NCBI RefSeq assembly: GCF_950023065.1
Contig: NC_088680.1
Location: 46,178,559-46,242,558, forward strand
DNA from: Planococcus citri
Lineage: Eukaryota; Arthropoda; Insecta; Hemiptera; Pseudococcidae
Length of the DNA: 64,000 nucleotides
Reading direction: 5' to 3'
The translations under genes were made by a program, and so were the position numbers. Shown piece by piece: positions 34,341-46,740 of the stretch. Numbering within the stretch: position 1 is the first letter of the stretch; each line of letters starts with the position of its first letter. The notes below the pieces were generated by a model. It was not told the origin of the DNA. It made no database searches and saw only the letters and a list, made by a program, of their open reading frames with translations.

Positions 34341-34930
34341 TACAGAAATTTAATAATTGAATTTGGACAGCTAAAATTTACTCAGCACCTTAATTTCAAC
34401 GTGCTGAATTGATTGGAAACGGTTTCGAGCCATTCTGTGGAGCCCCAGCCGCTTTTTGGAAATTTTTATTTTCGAAAAAACACCCGAAAATTATGTCAAA
34501 AATCCAAATTTAACTTTAACTTGAATAACTAACGTGCTGAAGTTAATTTAGACGGTTTGTATGGCATTTTTTGAAAATCTGGAATTTCCAAAGTATAGCT
34601 AGAGGCTTCAGAACGGCTTGAAACCATCTTCAATCGATCATAAGACGTTGAAATGGGCGTATAAAGCAAACTTTTAATCTTTTCAACTTCATTGGGTAAA
34701 ATTTTACGAAAATTTCATCTTTCAATATTTACTGGAGGCTCCAGAACTGCAACTGCTCAGAATGGTTTCGAAACTGTTTTAAATCGATTTGAAGAATCGA
34801 AAATAGAGTGCGTACCTTTCAGATTAATTCTATACGTCAATTTTTAATTTTTTTGCATTTTTGGGTCTTTAATTTTTAAAAATTCACCAAAAATCGAAAA
34901 ATGCACTTTTGCTCCAGAAATTTTAGCTGG
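34341..34930. repeat. dispersed repeat family D, uninterrupted copy
   Basis: Carries GCTAGAGGCTTCAGAACGGC, ACTGTTTTAAATCGATTTG and TTTTTTTGCATTTTTGGG. It serves as the reference for the copy split by the foldback element at 26252. No coding capacity is evident. Confidence 0.6.
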
Positions 34931-35878
34931 TGTTACGTTTCGTGCATGAAATAGGAAAATATCCCACTCATGATTGGCCATCAACTTACCTAGAAAAATA
35001 ATACAGTTCATTCATAATAGAAATTTCCAGCATCAATATTGCAGTCCATGCATACCTATAACCAAAATAAAAATTTTCATCATTTTCCTCCCTCTCATCA
35101 TCCCTCTTAACACACCCAAATCCTTCATCAAACGATTAAATATTTATAAACAAATTAAACTCAGCTTATAGTCAATGTATCAAAAATTCAGAATCTCGTT
35201 CAATTCAAAACCCATCATAGCCCATTACATTACCCAGCTCTTTTCTTTTCTCGTATTTTTATTTTTCTTCTGCAACATTAAACGTGAATTTTCCACCTTC
35301 GAAAAGCAAATATTGATTTATTAGCTATTGAAAACATGCTCGATGAGCATGCCACGTAATAAATGAACGTTTCTGAGAAGCAGGTATCCGCGATAGTGTT
35401 CCAAGTGTGTGTATATGTGTAGTGGTGATTCTCAAGTCGACTCGACTGACATCCAAATGAATAACGTGTGAATGTAAAAATGACGAATGTCGGGCCGAAG
35501 GAAAAATACAAATACGCATTCGAGTACTACAGAATTGGCTTACGGGATAACGGAATTGATCTTGTTGATGTGTGAAAAGTCACGAGATGATTGATAATGA
35601 ACGTGAAGAAATCTCTATACGGTTAACATCTCCTTACCATAGGTGCTGTGAGTTGGGCTGAAAAAGGAAACGAGGAGAAGAAATTAAGAAAGGAGAGTTT
35701 TTACTCGAGTGAAAATTTAAAAGCTTGGTATCTCTGGTGAAAATTTACCTGAGTGACTGAAAATGTCAGGAACAGGGGAAGTGACATGTTTTATGGAGCC
35801 TTTGAGAAATTGTGCCTGATTAGGTTTTTATTTCATGATCAAATAAGCCTAATTAATGAACGAAAGTGTGGAAAAAAG
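34931..35878. other. non-repetitive sequence
   Basis: Unique and moderately CG-containing. No gene is recognised; the open frames of 60-80 codons lack domains. Confidence 0.35.
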
Positions 35879-36895
35879 TGGTACGACAGGTAATTTCCGG
35901 TAAATTATTGTAATTTCTGGAAAATTATGGGTAATTTCTGGTAAATTACGGGTAATTTCTGGTGAATTACAGGTAATTTTTGGTAAATTACGGGTAATTT
36001 TTGGTAAATTACCAGGAATTTTTGTTAAATTATTGGTAATTTTGTACAATTTCTTTTAGGTGTTTGTTTGGTAGTTATTAGTGTTTTTTAACTAAATTGA
36101 TGCCAATTTCTGGTAAATTACAGGAATTTTTGTTAAATTATGAGTAATTTTACGGGTACTTTCTGGTAAATTGAATTAGAGGTAATTTTTGGTAAATTAT
36201 GGGTATTTTCTGGTAAATTACAGGTAACTTCTGGTAAATTACAGGTAACTTCTGGTAAATTACAGGTAACTTCTGGTAAATTACAGGTAACTTCTGGTAA
36301 ATTACATGTAATTTTTGGTAAATTGCGGGTAATTTCTGATAAATTACCGGTAATTTTTGGTAAATTACCGGTAATTTCCTGGTTAATTACTGGTAATTTC
36401 ATGGTTAATTACAGGTAATTTCCTGGTAAATTACAGGTATTTTCCTGGTAAATTACAAATAGTTTCTGGTAAATTACGGGTAATTTTTGGTAAATTACAG
36501 GTAATTTTTGGTAAATTACCAGTAATTTTTGTTAAATTATTGGGAATTTTTTACGATTTCTTTTTGGTGTTTGTTTGGTAGTTATTAGTTTTTTTCAACT
36601 GAATTGATGCCAATTTCTGGTAAATTACGGGAATTTTTGTTAAATTGTGGGTAATTTACAGGTAGTTTCTGGTAAATTGAATTAGAGGTAATTTTTGGTA
36701 AAATGGTAAATTATGAGTAATTTTTGGTAAAATGGTAAATTATGAGTAATTTTTGGTAATTTACTGGTAATTTTTGGTAAATTACTGGTAGTTTTTGGTA
36801 AATTACAGGTAATTACCTGGTAAATTACAGGCAATTTCTGGCAAATTACCGGTAACTTCTGGTAAAATTTGGTCAATTACTGGTAATTTTAATTA
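35879..36895 (+). repeat. minisatellite with GGTAATTTNTGGTAAATTAC unit, about 1 kb
   Basis: About 20-bp units built from GGTAATTT and GGTAAATTAC run through the whole interval. A higher-order repeat of about 510 bp is visible: GGTGTTTGTTTGGTAGTTAT occurs at about 36058 and 36569, each followed by GATGCCAATTTCTGGTAAAT. Long minus-strand frames here (66-89 codons rich in NLPKIT) are translations of the repeat, not genes. The same family in reverse orientation is at 49889-50046 and 51116-51612. Confidence 0.93.
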
Positions 36896-39099
36896 AAGGT
36901 TTAAGGAACTGATCACATTTTAAAGATTATTTTGTCTAACTTTTGAATCTTAGAGAGATTTATGACTTGAGCTCTGAACATGTCAATTTTTTCAATTCCA
37001 TAATTACCTACTTTCGAGTATCTGCAAAAAATATCCATGACCATGATTTCAACATTTCTTTCATAGGTAACTTTCACATCAATTTTTCTTCTAACCCCCT
37101 CACCCCCACCGTCCACGGTATAAGATATTTATACACATGCCCCGTATATGCCTCAAAGAATTTTTTTCCTTTTTTTGAGCTTCGAATTCCAAGCTGAATT
37201 TCGCCCTTGCATTTGCATTTTGTCACCCCTCCACCCCATTTAATCCATACTTTGTAAGATTACAATAGCATGGGCTATTTTCTCGTGAAAACCGAGCTAA
37301 AAAAACAAATAAACATAACACGTAGTCGTTTAAAAAATTATCGTCACTGTTTTTAACCTCGCGCAACAACAAAATATGGCAAATTACATCGCCGAAAATA
37401 GGTGAATAAAAATACACGCCGGCTCATCCATCATCGGTGGTAACACAAGCTGTACATAAAATTAATATTTGATCCGACGCATACGTCAGCTATTAGAATG
37501 ATTTTCATATCGTATGTATAAACTTATTGCACGTATTACATATACGTAGTACAATACAGTGTAGCAAAAGCAAAAGCTCTGGGCGGGCCGCAACGCTGAA
37601 AGTTTCCATTGCAAATGCGACTAGCGAGTCTGAGGGGTTTTGGGGGGTTTGGGTTATACGCCGGCACACTTTCCATTTCGACGCAAAATTCCATTAGACG
37701 CCACCGCACTGTTTTTTGACAAAGAGGGTGCCACGTACACACGTTATTTCACTGGCGCGGCCTACGAACCGTGACATGTCAAAATGGACAAATAATAACT
37801 ACTCATTTATTTTGGTAAATCTTTCACTCTGTTTAATATTTCTGCTGTATATGTTTTCGTCTCTTTTCAACTTTCTCCTTTATTACCTCACTTTGTCGTT
37901 TGTGTTTGTCGAGTCTTTTTCCATCGGTTTCCACGCTGTATTCGGGTATACCCTGCTTGGCGTTTTGTCTTCTCTCTTGTGTGTCTGTATGTGTGACTGG
38001 TACTGGCGTACCCTGTATAGTATCGCATTTCCCTATGTATAAGCATATTTCCAGGCTATATAGTGTACAATGTAGCTTATACCTTACCTACTCTTTGGTA
38101 AAAAAATTAGCCCGATTGAATAATGTCCAACGGTAAATTATAATCGTACTTTCAACACCACGTTGTTCATTTTCTACAGAAGCAGCGAAGAGCACACGCA
38201 ACGATAGACGAGGGAGAAAAATATATGGCACGTTCGAGAGCTCACTCGACTATACAACTATCTCGGCCCAAATTCCATCATAACCTATATCCATTTGTCA
38301 AGCGAAGGGAAAAAATCGGCAATGTATGAAAAATGAATACTCGATTAAAACAATCGAACATATTTCATCAAAATCCGCGCACCTTACGTCCATTCATTCC
38401 CTGGGCGCAGTTTGAATTCCATATACGATTAATAAATGACCGCACGTCTACTCGTTTCTCTTCATTTGAATTGAATTACTTCTCGATAAAGAGATCTCTT
38501 AGGTAAGCTTTTTTCCTCTTTTTCTCTCTCTTTCACTGTCTCTTGGACGAGAATTGGCAGTTGCCATAGAAGTGTGCTTGTGTGTAATTAACGTAAATGT
38601 AGCCGAAGATACAGAAACACAAATGGATTAAGCTGTCTCTATGTAAGTACAAGGTTGTTAATAAACGTGTCAATTGAAGAGGAAGTCGTTAAATACGTGT
38701 ATATGACTTAGTTTATGTTTAAAGCCTCGTTAACCGACAATTACTGTTACACTGTGCGTTCATTTTAATTAACCGAAAGGTTAAGCCTATACCGAATCTG
38801 TGATTGCAACGAATTTACCGCATTTTGTCGCAGTACGTAGTCTAACAAAACCAGTGTCAATTAAACATGCCGAATTGAAAATTTTACCAGTTAAGATGTT
38901 TTTGGTATACGGAAATGCAACGAAATGGAGTAAAAATGGGGGGAGGGGGGACAAGTAGGCGTATAGACAGAAATCTTAAAAATCGATAAGCTTAAAATAG
39001 CTAATTACATACATTACCTGATTTTAAGTTCAAAATACTTTAACGTACTTACTCAAAAAATACATATCTATTATTTTTACCGAAACTTCATCTAGTGAA
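36896..39099. other. non-repetitive, partly CpG-containing sequence
   Basis: Long unique stretch. The part around 37555-37770 is GC-rich and 38150-38860 has TAAT and CG-containing words. The best open frame (37716-38042, 108 codons) is hydrophobic and Leu/Phe/Ser-rich without a recognised family. Not called as a gene. Confidence 0.35.
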
Positions 39100-39537
39100 T
39101 AATCTGGTGTGGTCTGTCAATCAAGACCAGGTTTTCAGCCTATACTGACTTGTCTGTCTGGCCTCTTGAAGCCATTAACCTGTATATCTGAACTCTCAAG
39201 GTCACTGACCTACCTGTCGAGTCCCCCAACGTCGTCTGTGTGTCTGTCTGTCCGGCCTCTCAAGGTCATTGATCCAACTACCCGGCATCCAAGAGTCGCA
39301 TAACCTATTCGTTTACCTGTCCAATTTCTTAAGGTCATTGACCCGTCTGATCTGTACTCTCAAAGTCACTGATCTATCTGTTTATCCTCCCAAGAATGTC
39401 TGTCTGTCCTCTTAAGGCCATTGACATGTCAATATGACCTCTCAAGGTCGTCTGTCTGCCTGTCTGGACTCGTAAGGTCATTGACTCGTCTGTATAGCCT
39501 CTTGAGCTCACTGACCTACCTGTATAGCCTCTCAGAA
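39100..39537 (+). repeat. degenerate 31-bp minisatellite
   Basis: CTCTCAAGGTCATTGACC and CTGTCTGTC words alternate. Spacing between successive copies of the AAGGTCA core is about 31 bp or roughly a multiple of it. The units are diverged. A 64-codon open frame inside is a product of the repeat. Confidence 0.8.
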
Positions 39538-39602
39538 ATTCAGTAATTTTGTATCAAGTTCATATAAATCAGGCTTGGTATCTAAAAAATCCTTTTCAAT
39601 AT

Positions 39603-39867
39603 AAGTAAACATTTCAAAGATAATTTTTTTCTGAATTTTTAAGAGTTAGAGAGAGTTTTCAAAAGGGTGTGATAAAATTTTTGGACTGACCCAACCCCCC
39701 CCCCCCAAACCACAATCCTAGACCACTTTTAGAGTTCTCTACTGAGCTGTTGAAAATTTGCAAATCGCTCATTTTTGGGTAATTTTGTGCTTTAAAAAGT
39801 CATTTGTGAACATTTTCTGAAATTTTTTTTGAAAAATAAATAATAAATAAATATTTTTTATTAATTA
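39603..39867 (+). repeat. 265-bp direct duplication, left copy
   Basis: Nearly identical to 40732-40998, from GTAAACATTTCAAAG to TTTTTTATTAATTAG. The main differences are the length of a C run and an A/T homopolymer. The right flank differs from that of the other copy. Confidence 0.93.
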
Positions 39868-40079
39868 GCCCTTTGTGGAGCAATTTAAGAATACTTGACC
39901 AATTTTGACCAAATTTTGTGCATATGCTATTCAAAGGTACCAATTTCAGTAGGTATAGACTTTGAAAAAAAATCTAGGTCAATTTCTCACGAAGTTTGAG
40001 GGGGTGGTTACCCATCAAAACCACTGCATACTAGGTGTTGAAAAAAATACATATGGATACTTGAAAGTCATAAGTTAAT
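39868..40079. other. sequence between the 265-bp copies, first part
   Basis: AT-rich with no recognised element. It may derive from family A-like sequence (GACCAAATTTTGTGC near 39910). Confidence 0.4.
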
Positions 40080-40460
40080 GAACTTTGAAATGAAAAGAAA
40101 GCGTTAAAAACGAAGAAGTAACGATAAAAAACGATAAAAGAAACTATAAAAAATGTTAAAAACCAAGAAAAAACAATAAAAAACATTAAAAAAACTGTAA
40201 AAAATGTTGAAAAAAATGATAGAAAATTTTAAAAACTAAGAAGAAACGATAGAAAATGTTGAAAGAAACGATAAAAAACATTGAAAACTAACAAGAAACA
40301 ATGAAAAAAATTCAAAAAAACTATTAAAATTGTTAAAAGAAACAACAAAAAATGACAAAAACTATTAAGAAACGATAAGAAACGTTGAAATGAATGATAA
40401 AAAACATTAAAAACTAAAAAGAAACCATAAAAACATTAAAAACTCGAAAGAAAAAAACAT
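40080..40460 (+). repeat. A-rich degenerate tandem array
   Basis: Iterations of AAACGATAAAAAA, AACATTAAAAACTAAGAAG and related words give a loose period of about 20-30 bp. Confidence 0.75.
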
Positions 40461-40731
40461 GATAGTAGGTATCCTTTTGACACTACTGGCGCAGTGGTTT
40501 CATACTGTGACTCATGTAAAACTTCTCAGTAAACAAAATGTAATCACCTATTTGTTCTAAATTTTACTTTAATTGCTTCTTAATATCATAAAGTTGATGA
40601 AAATAGGTACTTAGCGCACTCTAGTGGATGGTTCAGAGGTGGTTTTGATGTGAAATCATGTCTAGCAAACCAGTAAAAAAATAAAAAGTAGGTGGTTTCA
40701 CTGTGATACAACCTACCACTGCGCAACAAAT
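40461..40731. other. sequence between the 265-bp copies, last part
   Basis: Unique-looking sequence with CACTACTGGCGCAGTGG; no gene or known element. Confidence 0.4.
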
Positions 40732-40998
40732 GGGTAAACATTTCAAAGATAATTTTTTTCTGAATTTTTAAGAGTTAGAGAGAGTTTTCAAAAGGGTGTG
40801 ATAAAATTTTTGGACTGACCCAACCCCCCCCCCCCCCAAACCACAATCCTAGACCACTTTTAGAGTTCTCTACTGAGCTGTTGAAAATTTGCAAATCGCT
40901 CATTTTTGGGTAATTTTGTGCTTTAAAAAGTCATTTGTGAACATTTTCTGAATTTTTTTTGAAAAATAAATAATAAATAAATATTTTTTATTAATTAG
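40732..40998 (+). repeat. 265-bp direct duplication, right copy
   Basis: Partner of 39603-39867. It contains 14 C residues at 40824-40837 where the left copy has 12. Its right flank continues as family A (CCAAAACATTGAAAAATGCC), so this copy sits in the ancestral context. Confidence 0.93.
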
Positions 40999-41130
40999 GT
41001 ACATACCTGTGCCAAAACATTGAAAAATGCCATTTCTGAAACTGGGAAACGATTTTAGAATGCAGTGTTACCAATTTTCGGTCATTATTTCCAATTCCAA
41101 AAAAATCAAGAAGATGACCAAGGTTATTTT
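40860..41130 (+). repeat. dispersed repeat family A, partial copy
   Basis: Contains the left-half landmarks CGCTCATTTTTGGGTAA, CATTGAAAAATGCCATTTC, ATGCAGTGTTACCAATTTT; compare 5440-5600 and 46775-46950. The right half is absent. Confidence 0.65.
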
Positions 41131-44100
41131 AAAATTGGCAATTAACGGCCGAAAAATTGACACCATTGCATTCCAAAACATCCTGTTCCCTGTCACTTTT
41201 TTACATCCCAAAGCAAATAGTTACAATTACATACAAAGCTTTCAAGGTCAAAATCTAGAATAACCACAACCATTCTATTCCCAATTCACATTTTTCGACG
41301 ACGAGAAAAGAATAGCCAGATATTTAAAACGCTAATTAGTAATTTCACAAAAGAACACACCATCTTGGAGGTTGCCTTTTTCAACTCAATGTTGATTTTT
41401 AATTCGTCGATTAAATAAAATTGAAAATGTACCCTTTAAAAAGGAACATTTTACGAAATGACTGACATTAGGTTAGACTGCTATGCAATAAGTCAACGTT
41501 ATAAGACGGCGTTTTATTATAAAGGAAGGGGCTCGGTAAACTCGCGTATTCACAGTGTACCGAGATTTTCATACTTTTAAAAAGACGCTTTTGTAATTTT
41601 TCTTCATAACTGTTAGCAATTAGATTCTTACGCGGAGTTGCAAAAATAAAAAAAATATATAGGTATAAAAAACTACGATTATTTATTCCGAGCAAGGGTG
41701 GCTTTTTTTCTCTGACCTACGTACGTCTAAGTTATGAAAAAAGGAAGAAGAAATAATGAAAGTGTAATTTTTCAACGTTAAAGATTAACTTATTTTGGGG
41801 GTTTCTTGTACACGTTGCTGTGGCTTTTATTTGAAAATATTTTTAGTTTCGCACTTAACGCTTCTTTTTTCTCTCTTAGGCTTACTAGGTACAACTTTGG
41901 CAAAAAAATAACGTTTAACAGACGACAATGTATTAATAAAAATTTTCACTTCATTATTATTTTTATTAATTTATGCGTTGTGGTAACTTTACGTTGAAGG
42001 TGATTCATTCTACGGACGAGAGAAAGAGATGGATAGGGTACGGATTATAGAATGAGTCGAGGTGCAGATTTAATTGCAAAAGTCAGCCGAAGAAGCAGAT
42101 GTTGGAGAGGGTCTATGGGGGATTTTGGTTCAAGAATCGAAATATTTTGTATAAGATATTCAAAATCGTGTTTTTTTTTAAGAGCTGTAGCTTCCTGTGT
42201 TCTCAAATTTTTATACAGTTTTCATATACGAAAAAACAAAGTAAAAATAGCACAATGTGTCATTTATTTTTCAAACCAAAATTTAAAATTTAAATTTTAC
42301 AAGACTTGTAATTGGAAGTTTTCATTTCCCCTTCCCGTATAACTTACCCTCGAAGCTTTTCAACTTCAGCGTTGGAAATTCACGAAAGAGTAGCTAATTA
42401 AAAAATATTCACTCAAACTACAAAAACTCGTAGAATTATTCCGAAAGAGTAAAGTTCTCGTCTGATTTGCTTCCTCTGTTCCAAACTATACGAGACGAGT
42501 AGAAAAAAAAACAACTATAGTACCTAAGCTAGAGATTTTCATTCTTTTTTTTTACCATCGTACCACTAAAAGTTTTTTCATTTTAAAGCGTTTTTTTTTT
42601 CAAAGTTCTCCGGAGATTTTGCGGACATTGATTGATTTTAAGAACAAATGACATTTTGAACAATCGCAAGTAAAGTTTTTCCATTTGGAAAAGTTAGCGG
42701 AGCGTTTATTGGACTCGCGAAAGCGTGTTTATTATACAGACCTTTTAAAAAAGGGTAAACGATTTTGACACTTTTTCAAAAACGAAGAACCATACGAGTC
42801 TCTGTCACTGTCCATCGAGATGGATTTTTACTGAAAAAGTTTCACGAACAGCAGATGTAGATCTTAATAACGCTGGTAATTTTTTAATTTGCTGGATATC
42901 AATGAATAAAGTTTTCAAGGGAAAGAATTTCGGATACGATACGGAAATTTGATGACGTGAAAATCAAAATATAGACCTTTTTGAGGGCACTGAGTTCAAA
43001 TAATATCTCTTTTAATAGAAAATCAGGAAATAATACTCGTCTGTACCCCTTCAATAAGGGTATATAAACAAGCCATTTCAATTGCTCGTAACTTGATGAA
43101 TTCAGGCAGTTGGGATAATGGACTTGAAAGTTGGATTTTTCGCAAACCTTTATCAAAAATTAGGCTGTGGTTTCAATAATGAGACAGATAGAGATTTCAA
43201 TATCCTAATGTATCGCACAAGTGCCCAAATAAGATTCGATCAGAACCTCCCCGAGGCAGACTAAATAAACTAAGGAATTTTCCGATGATTTATTACAAAT
43301 AGAAGTTACCCTCGAAGTGAGAAAAAATACCCAAAGCTTATAGAGAATCTCGTATGTGAGTTTACAAACATGGATGGCGTTCTCCCTTCGACTCGTAAGT
43401 ATACGCATGATAATGGTAAAATCACGTATATTAAATTGGCGGCGTACCGAGAGCAGAGAGAGCGAGAAACAACCCTTATTTAAAAACTCACCCCCCTAGG
43501 AGAGGAAAAAATACACCCACAAGTTCGCAATTAATAAAAGCGAAAAAAACGCTTACTATGCACTGCGATTCAATCCAGAGGGAGACTGGAATAGGTGAAG
43601 GGGGAGGTGGTTCACCTTGCGAAACCTGTGCGTTTGTAATTACGCGTAAACTTACGGTACATTGAGAATGTGCGATGGTAAAAAGCTGGTGTAATTTTTC
43701 ATCGTCATACGCAATGGCTTCCAGAAAGGTCGTTTTTATTTTAAAGTCAATTTCTCAACTGACGTACGATGAGAGGGAAAAGGAGGCAGAGAGGGCCTCC
43801 TCGGCAAGTTTTCAACCTCTGAGAAGACGGTGTGGTGCTTGCGGAGGGAACGGAGGAATGGATCCAGAGTATAAAAAAAAAGCGCTGCATTGAAAAACTA
43901 GGGTATAAGATAAAGACGAAAAAGCGATTTGTTAGTGACGGAAATACCGTCGCACAAAGTTACAGCCCTCGGTTTTTCACAATACTGCATACAAAATAGC
44001 GCGCGGCCCGGACGGCGAACGCGGTACGCGGGTACGAGGAGCCGTACCGAGCAGCCACGAAAAAAATATACACAAAGATCGGAGGAGATGCGTGATTTCG

Positions 44101-44830
44101 GTTTCAGCATGGCCGAAGTCTGTGAAACAAACTTGTCAGTGACAGAAAAGCACGTCACATTGACATGACCCACCCTTAATGACATATACTCGGGTATCCC
44201 TTTTTATCTGCTCCCGCCAGCCCGCGCGTACTCCCTAAACCCTTCGCTTCGTGTCGCTCTGGTCTGACAAATGATCTTTATGCCTGGCAGCCAAAGCATG
44301 ACCGATTTCAGCCTCTCGCTGGCCCGATTCTAGAAGCCATTTTTATCAGCTGTCATTTTTCATAGTGTACTTTCGTGTTATCCGATATACACCCCCGGAT
44401 ATAATTCAAAATTTACCAATACCTGGCAAGTTTGTTTACTTTACATGAATATTGTTTACTTATAAGCAACACTTGAGCGTTTTGTCAACCATTTTTTTCC
44501 AGATTCTATACGTAGGTACTTTTTTCCCCCATATAGTATCCCATGAATGATCCTTAGGTACATTTTGTAGTTGATATTATCATTTTGTTTTCTCTGATTG
44601 TACTTGACTTATAGGTTGATGTATCTTTAACAAGTAAAAAATCAATTTATTGAGACATTTGAACAAGAAATCATTTAGCATAAGTACCAGTGATTTTTAA
44701 ATTCACGAATATTGAAAATTTTAAAGCACTGAGATATTCGGTTTTGAACCCTATGTCTGATGAATTTTTGGAAAAGCTTGTTTCACAGCCAGCATAGCCA
44801 AAATTTCAGAATATTTCCCAAGTTAAAATT
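41131..44830. other. long non-repetitive, CpG-containing region
   Basis: The largest stretch without recognised repeats. 43440-44330 is the most CG-rich part, with words such as GCGCGCGGCCCGGACGGCG. Overlapping frames on both strands at 43898-44185 (95 minus, 79 plus) follow from that composition and have no known domain. Taken together it could hold regulatory elements or an exon not recognisable by eye. Confidence 0.4.
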
Positions 44831-45019
44831 TGGCCATCCCCCCCCCCCGAAAAAATCAAAACATTGAAAATTCGTTGAATTAAAATATGTAATAAGGTGA
44901 AATTTGATTCATAGTCCATATTTAACCTCCTGAGTCGACTACTGGAACCTACAATAGATATTATTTAGAATTTTCAATTTTTAAAATTTCTTTCAAGACT
45001 TTCATAAGTAGGTAATTTT
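44831..45019. other. AT-rich leader of the hairpin array
   Basis: AT-rich with a run of C residues near 44839; no gene. Confidence 0.4.
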
Positions 45020-46395
45020 TAACAAAAAATTAAAATTTCAACTAACGAAGCACCCATGAATCATGGAGGCTTCGTAGATGATTTTCATCAAAAAAACAAA
45101 ATTTCAACCTCCGAAGCACCCATGAATCATAGAGACTTCGTAAATGATTTTCAATAAGAAATCAAAATTTCAACCTCCGAAGCACCCATGAATCATAGAG
45201 ACTTCGTAAATGATTTTCAACAATAAATTGAAATTTCAACCTACGAAGCACCCATGAATAATGGAGGCTTCGTAGGTGATTTTCAACAAGAAATCAAAAT
45301 TTTAACCTTCGAAGCACCCATGAATCAAAGAGACTTTGTAAGTGATTTTCAACAAGAAATTGAAATTTCAACCTACGAAGCACTCACAAATCATGGAGAC
45401 TTTGTAAGAGGTTTTCACAAAAAATTGAAATTTCAACCTTCAAAGCACCCATAAATCATGGAGGCTTCGTAGGTGATTTTCAACAAGAAATCAAAATTTT
45501 AACCTTCGAAGCACCCACAAATCATGGAGGCTTCGTAGGTGATTTTCAACATGAAATCAAAATTTCAACCTACGAAACACCCATGAACCATGGAGACTTT
45601 GTATGCGATTTTTAACAAAAAAATTGAAATTTCTACTTGCTAAGCACCCATGATTCGGAAGCTTCGTTGGTGACTTTGAACTAATAACAATTAAAATTTC
45701 AACCTCCGAAGCATCCATGAATCATGAAGACTTCGTAGGTGATTTCAACAAAAAATTAAATTTTAACCTACGAATCACCCATAAATCATGGAGGTTTCAT
45801 AGATGATTTTTAACCAAAAAAAAATCAAAATTTCAAACTCCGAAGCACCCAGAATCATAGAGACTTCGTAGGTGATTTTCAACAAACAATTAAAATTTCA
45901 ACCTACGAAGCACCTATGAATCATGGAGACTTTGTAGGTGATTTCAACAAAAAAATTAAATTTCAACCTACGAATCACCCATAAATCATGGAGGCTTCAT
46001 AGGTGATTTTTAACAACAAAAAAAATCAAAATTTCAACTAACGAAGCACCCATGAATTATAGAGACTTCGTAAATGGTTTTAACAAAAAATTGAAATTTC
46101 AACCTACGAAGCGCACCTATGAATGGCTTCATAGGTGATTTTTAACAACAAAAAAAAATCAAAATTTCAACCTATACGAAGCACCTATGAATCATGGAGG
46201 CTTCGTAGGTGATTTTCAACAAAAAAATTGAAATTTCAACCTACGAAGCACCTATGAATCATGGAGGCTTCGTAGGTGATTTTCAACAAAAAAAAATATA
46301 AATTTTAACCTCAAAGGCACCCATGAATTATAGAGACTTCGTAGGTGATTTTCAACCAAAAAAAATCAAAATTTCAACCTACAAAGTCTCTTTGA
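45020..46395 (+). repeat. tandem array of about 20 units of 66 bp, each with a palindrome
   Basis: About 20 copies of a unit averaging 66 bp. The consensus holds two nested inverted repeats: CCTACGAAGC pairs with GCTTCGTAGG, and inside it CCATGA pairs with TCATGG around a single A, giving a near-continuous 37-nt palindrome. A roughly 29-bp spacer (GATTTTCAAC, AAAATCAAAATTTCAA) separates palindromes. Core starts were seen near 45051, 45117, 45183, 45249, 45315, 45381, 45446, 45512, 45578, 45645 and on to 46317. Where units are exactly 66 bp, a 22-residue repeat stays open (45254-45454), but indels break the frame elsewhere. This is not CRISPR: it is eukaryotic and the spacers are not unique. 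Confidence 0.93.
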
Positions 46396-46740
46396 AAAAG
46401 TTAATTTTCCAAAAAAGGAAAGTAAAGTAAACAACCAACTATATCTGCCTTTATTTTTGTTTTGATAAATAATCCTTTTTCATAGAAAATAAAATAGGTA
46501 AGGTTGACAATGAAATTTTTGATGACTTCACAATTGATTAAGCCATATAAAATTTTGGTTGCGAAGTTTTGAAACGTGTTTTTTCCAGAAATACAACTTT
46601 TTTAAAATTGAAAACAAACGCTTCCAAGTAGTTACCTTTTAAAAAAAATTGAAAAACCTGCAGTTTTTCCGCTTTAGTTTTTACTGAACCTGCATTGAAA
46701 AAAATGACCGGTTCCAAAAGATACCTATATACTCGTAGTT
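46396..46740. other. AT-rich sequence
   Basis: No gene or repeat is recognised between the hairpin array and the next family A copy. Confidence 0.4.

Noticed and set aside
36133..36402. NLPKIT-repeat protein on the minus strand
   Set aside because: It is a translation of the GGTAATTT minisatellite; the frame is lost in neighbouring units.
39603..40998. Intact LTR retrotransposon with 265-bp LTRs
   Set aside because: Repeats lack TG...CA ends and target duplication, and the 860-bp interior has no coding sequence or primer-binding site.
43898..44185. Overlapping CG-rich frames of 79 and 95 codons as a gene pair
   Set aside because: Open on both strands because stops are rare in CG-rich sequence; no domain recognised.
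45254..45454. Protein with 22-residue repeats
   Set aside because: The frame is open only where units are exactly 66 bp; neighbouring units have indels that break it. It is a by-product of the minisatellite.
45020..46395. CRISPR-like array of palindromic repeats
   Set aside because: The sequence context is eukaryotic, the whole 66-bp unit including the spacer is repeated and diverging, and there are no cas genes or unique spacers.
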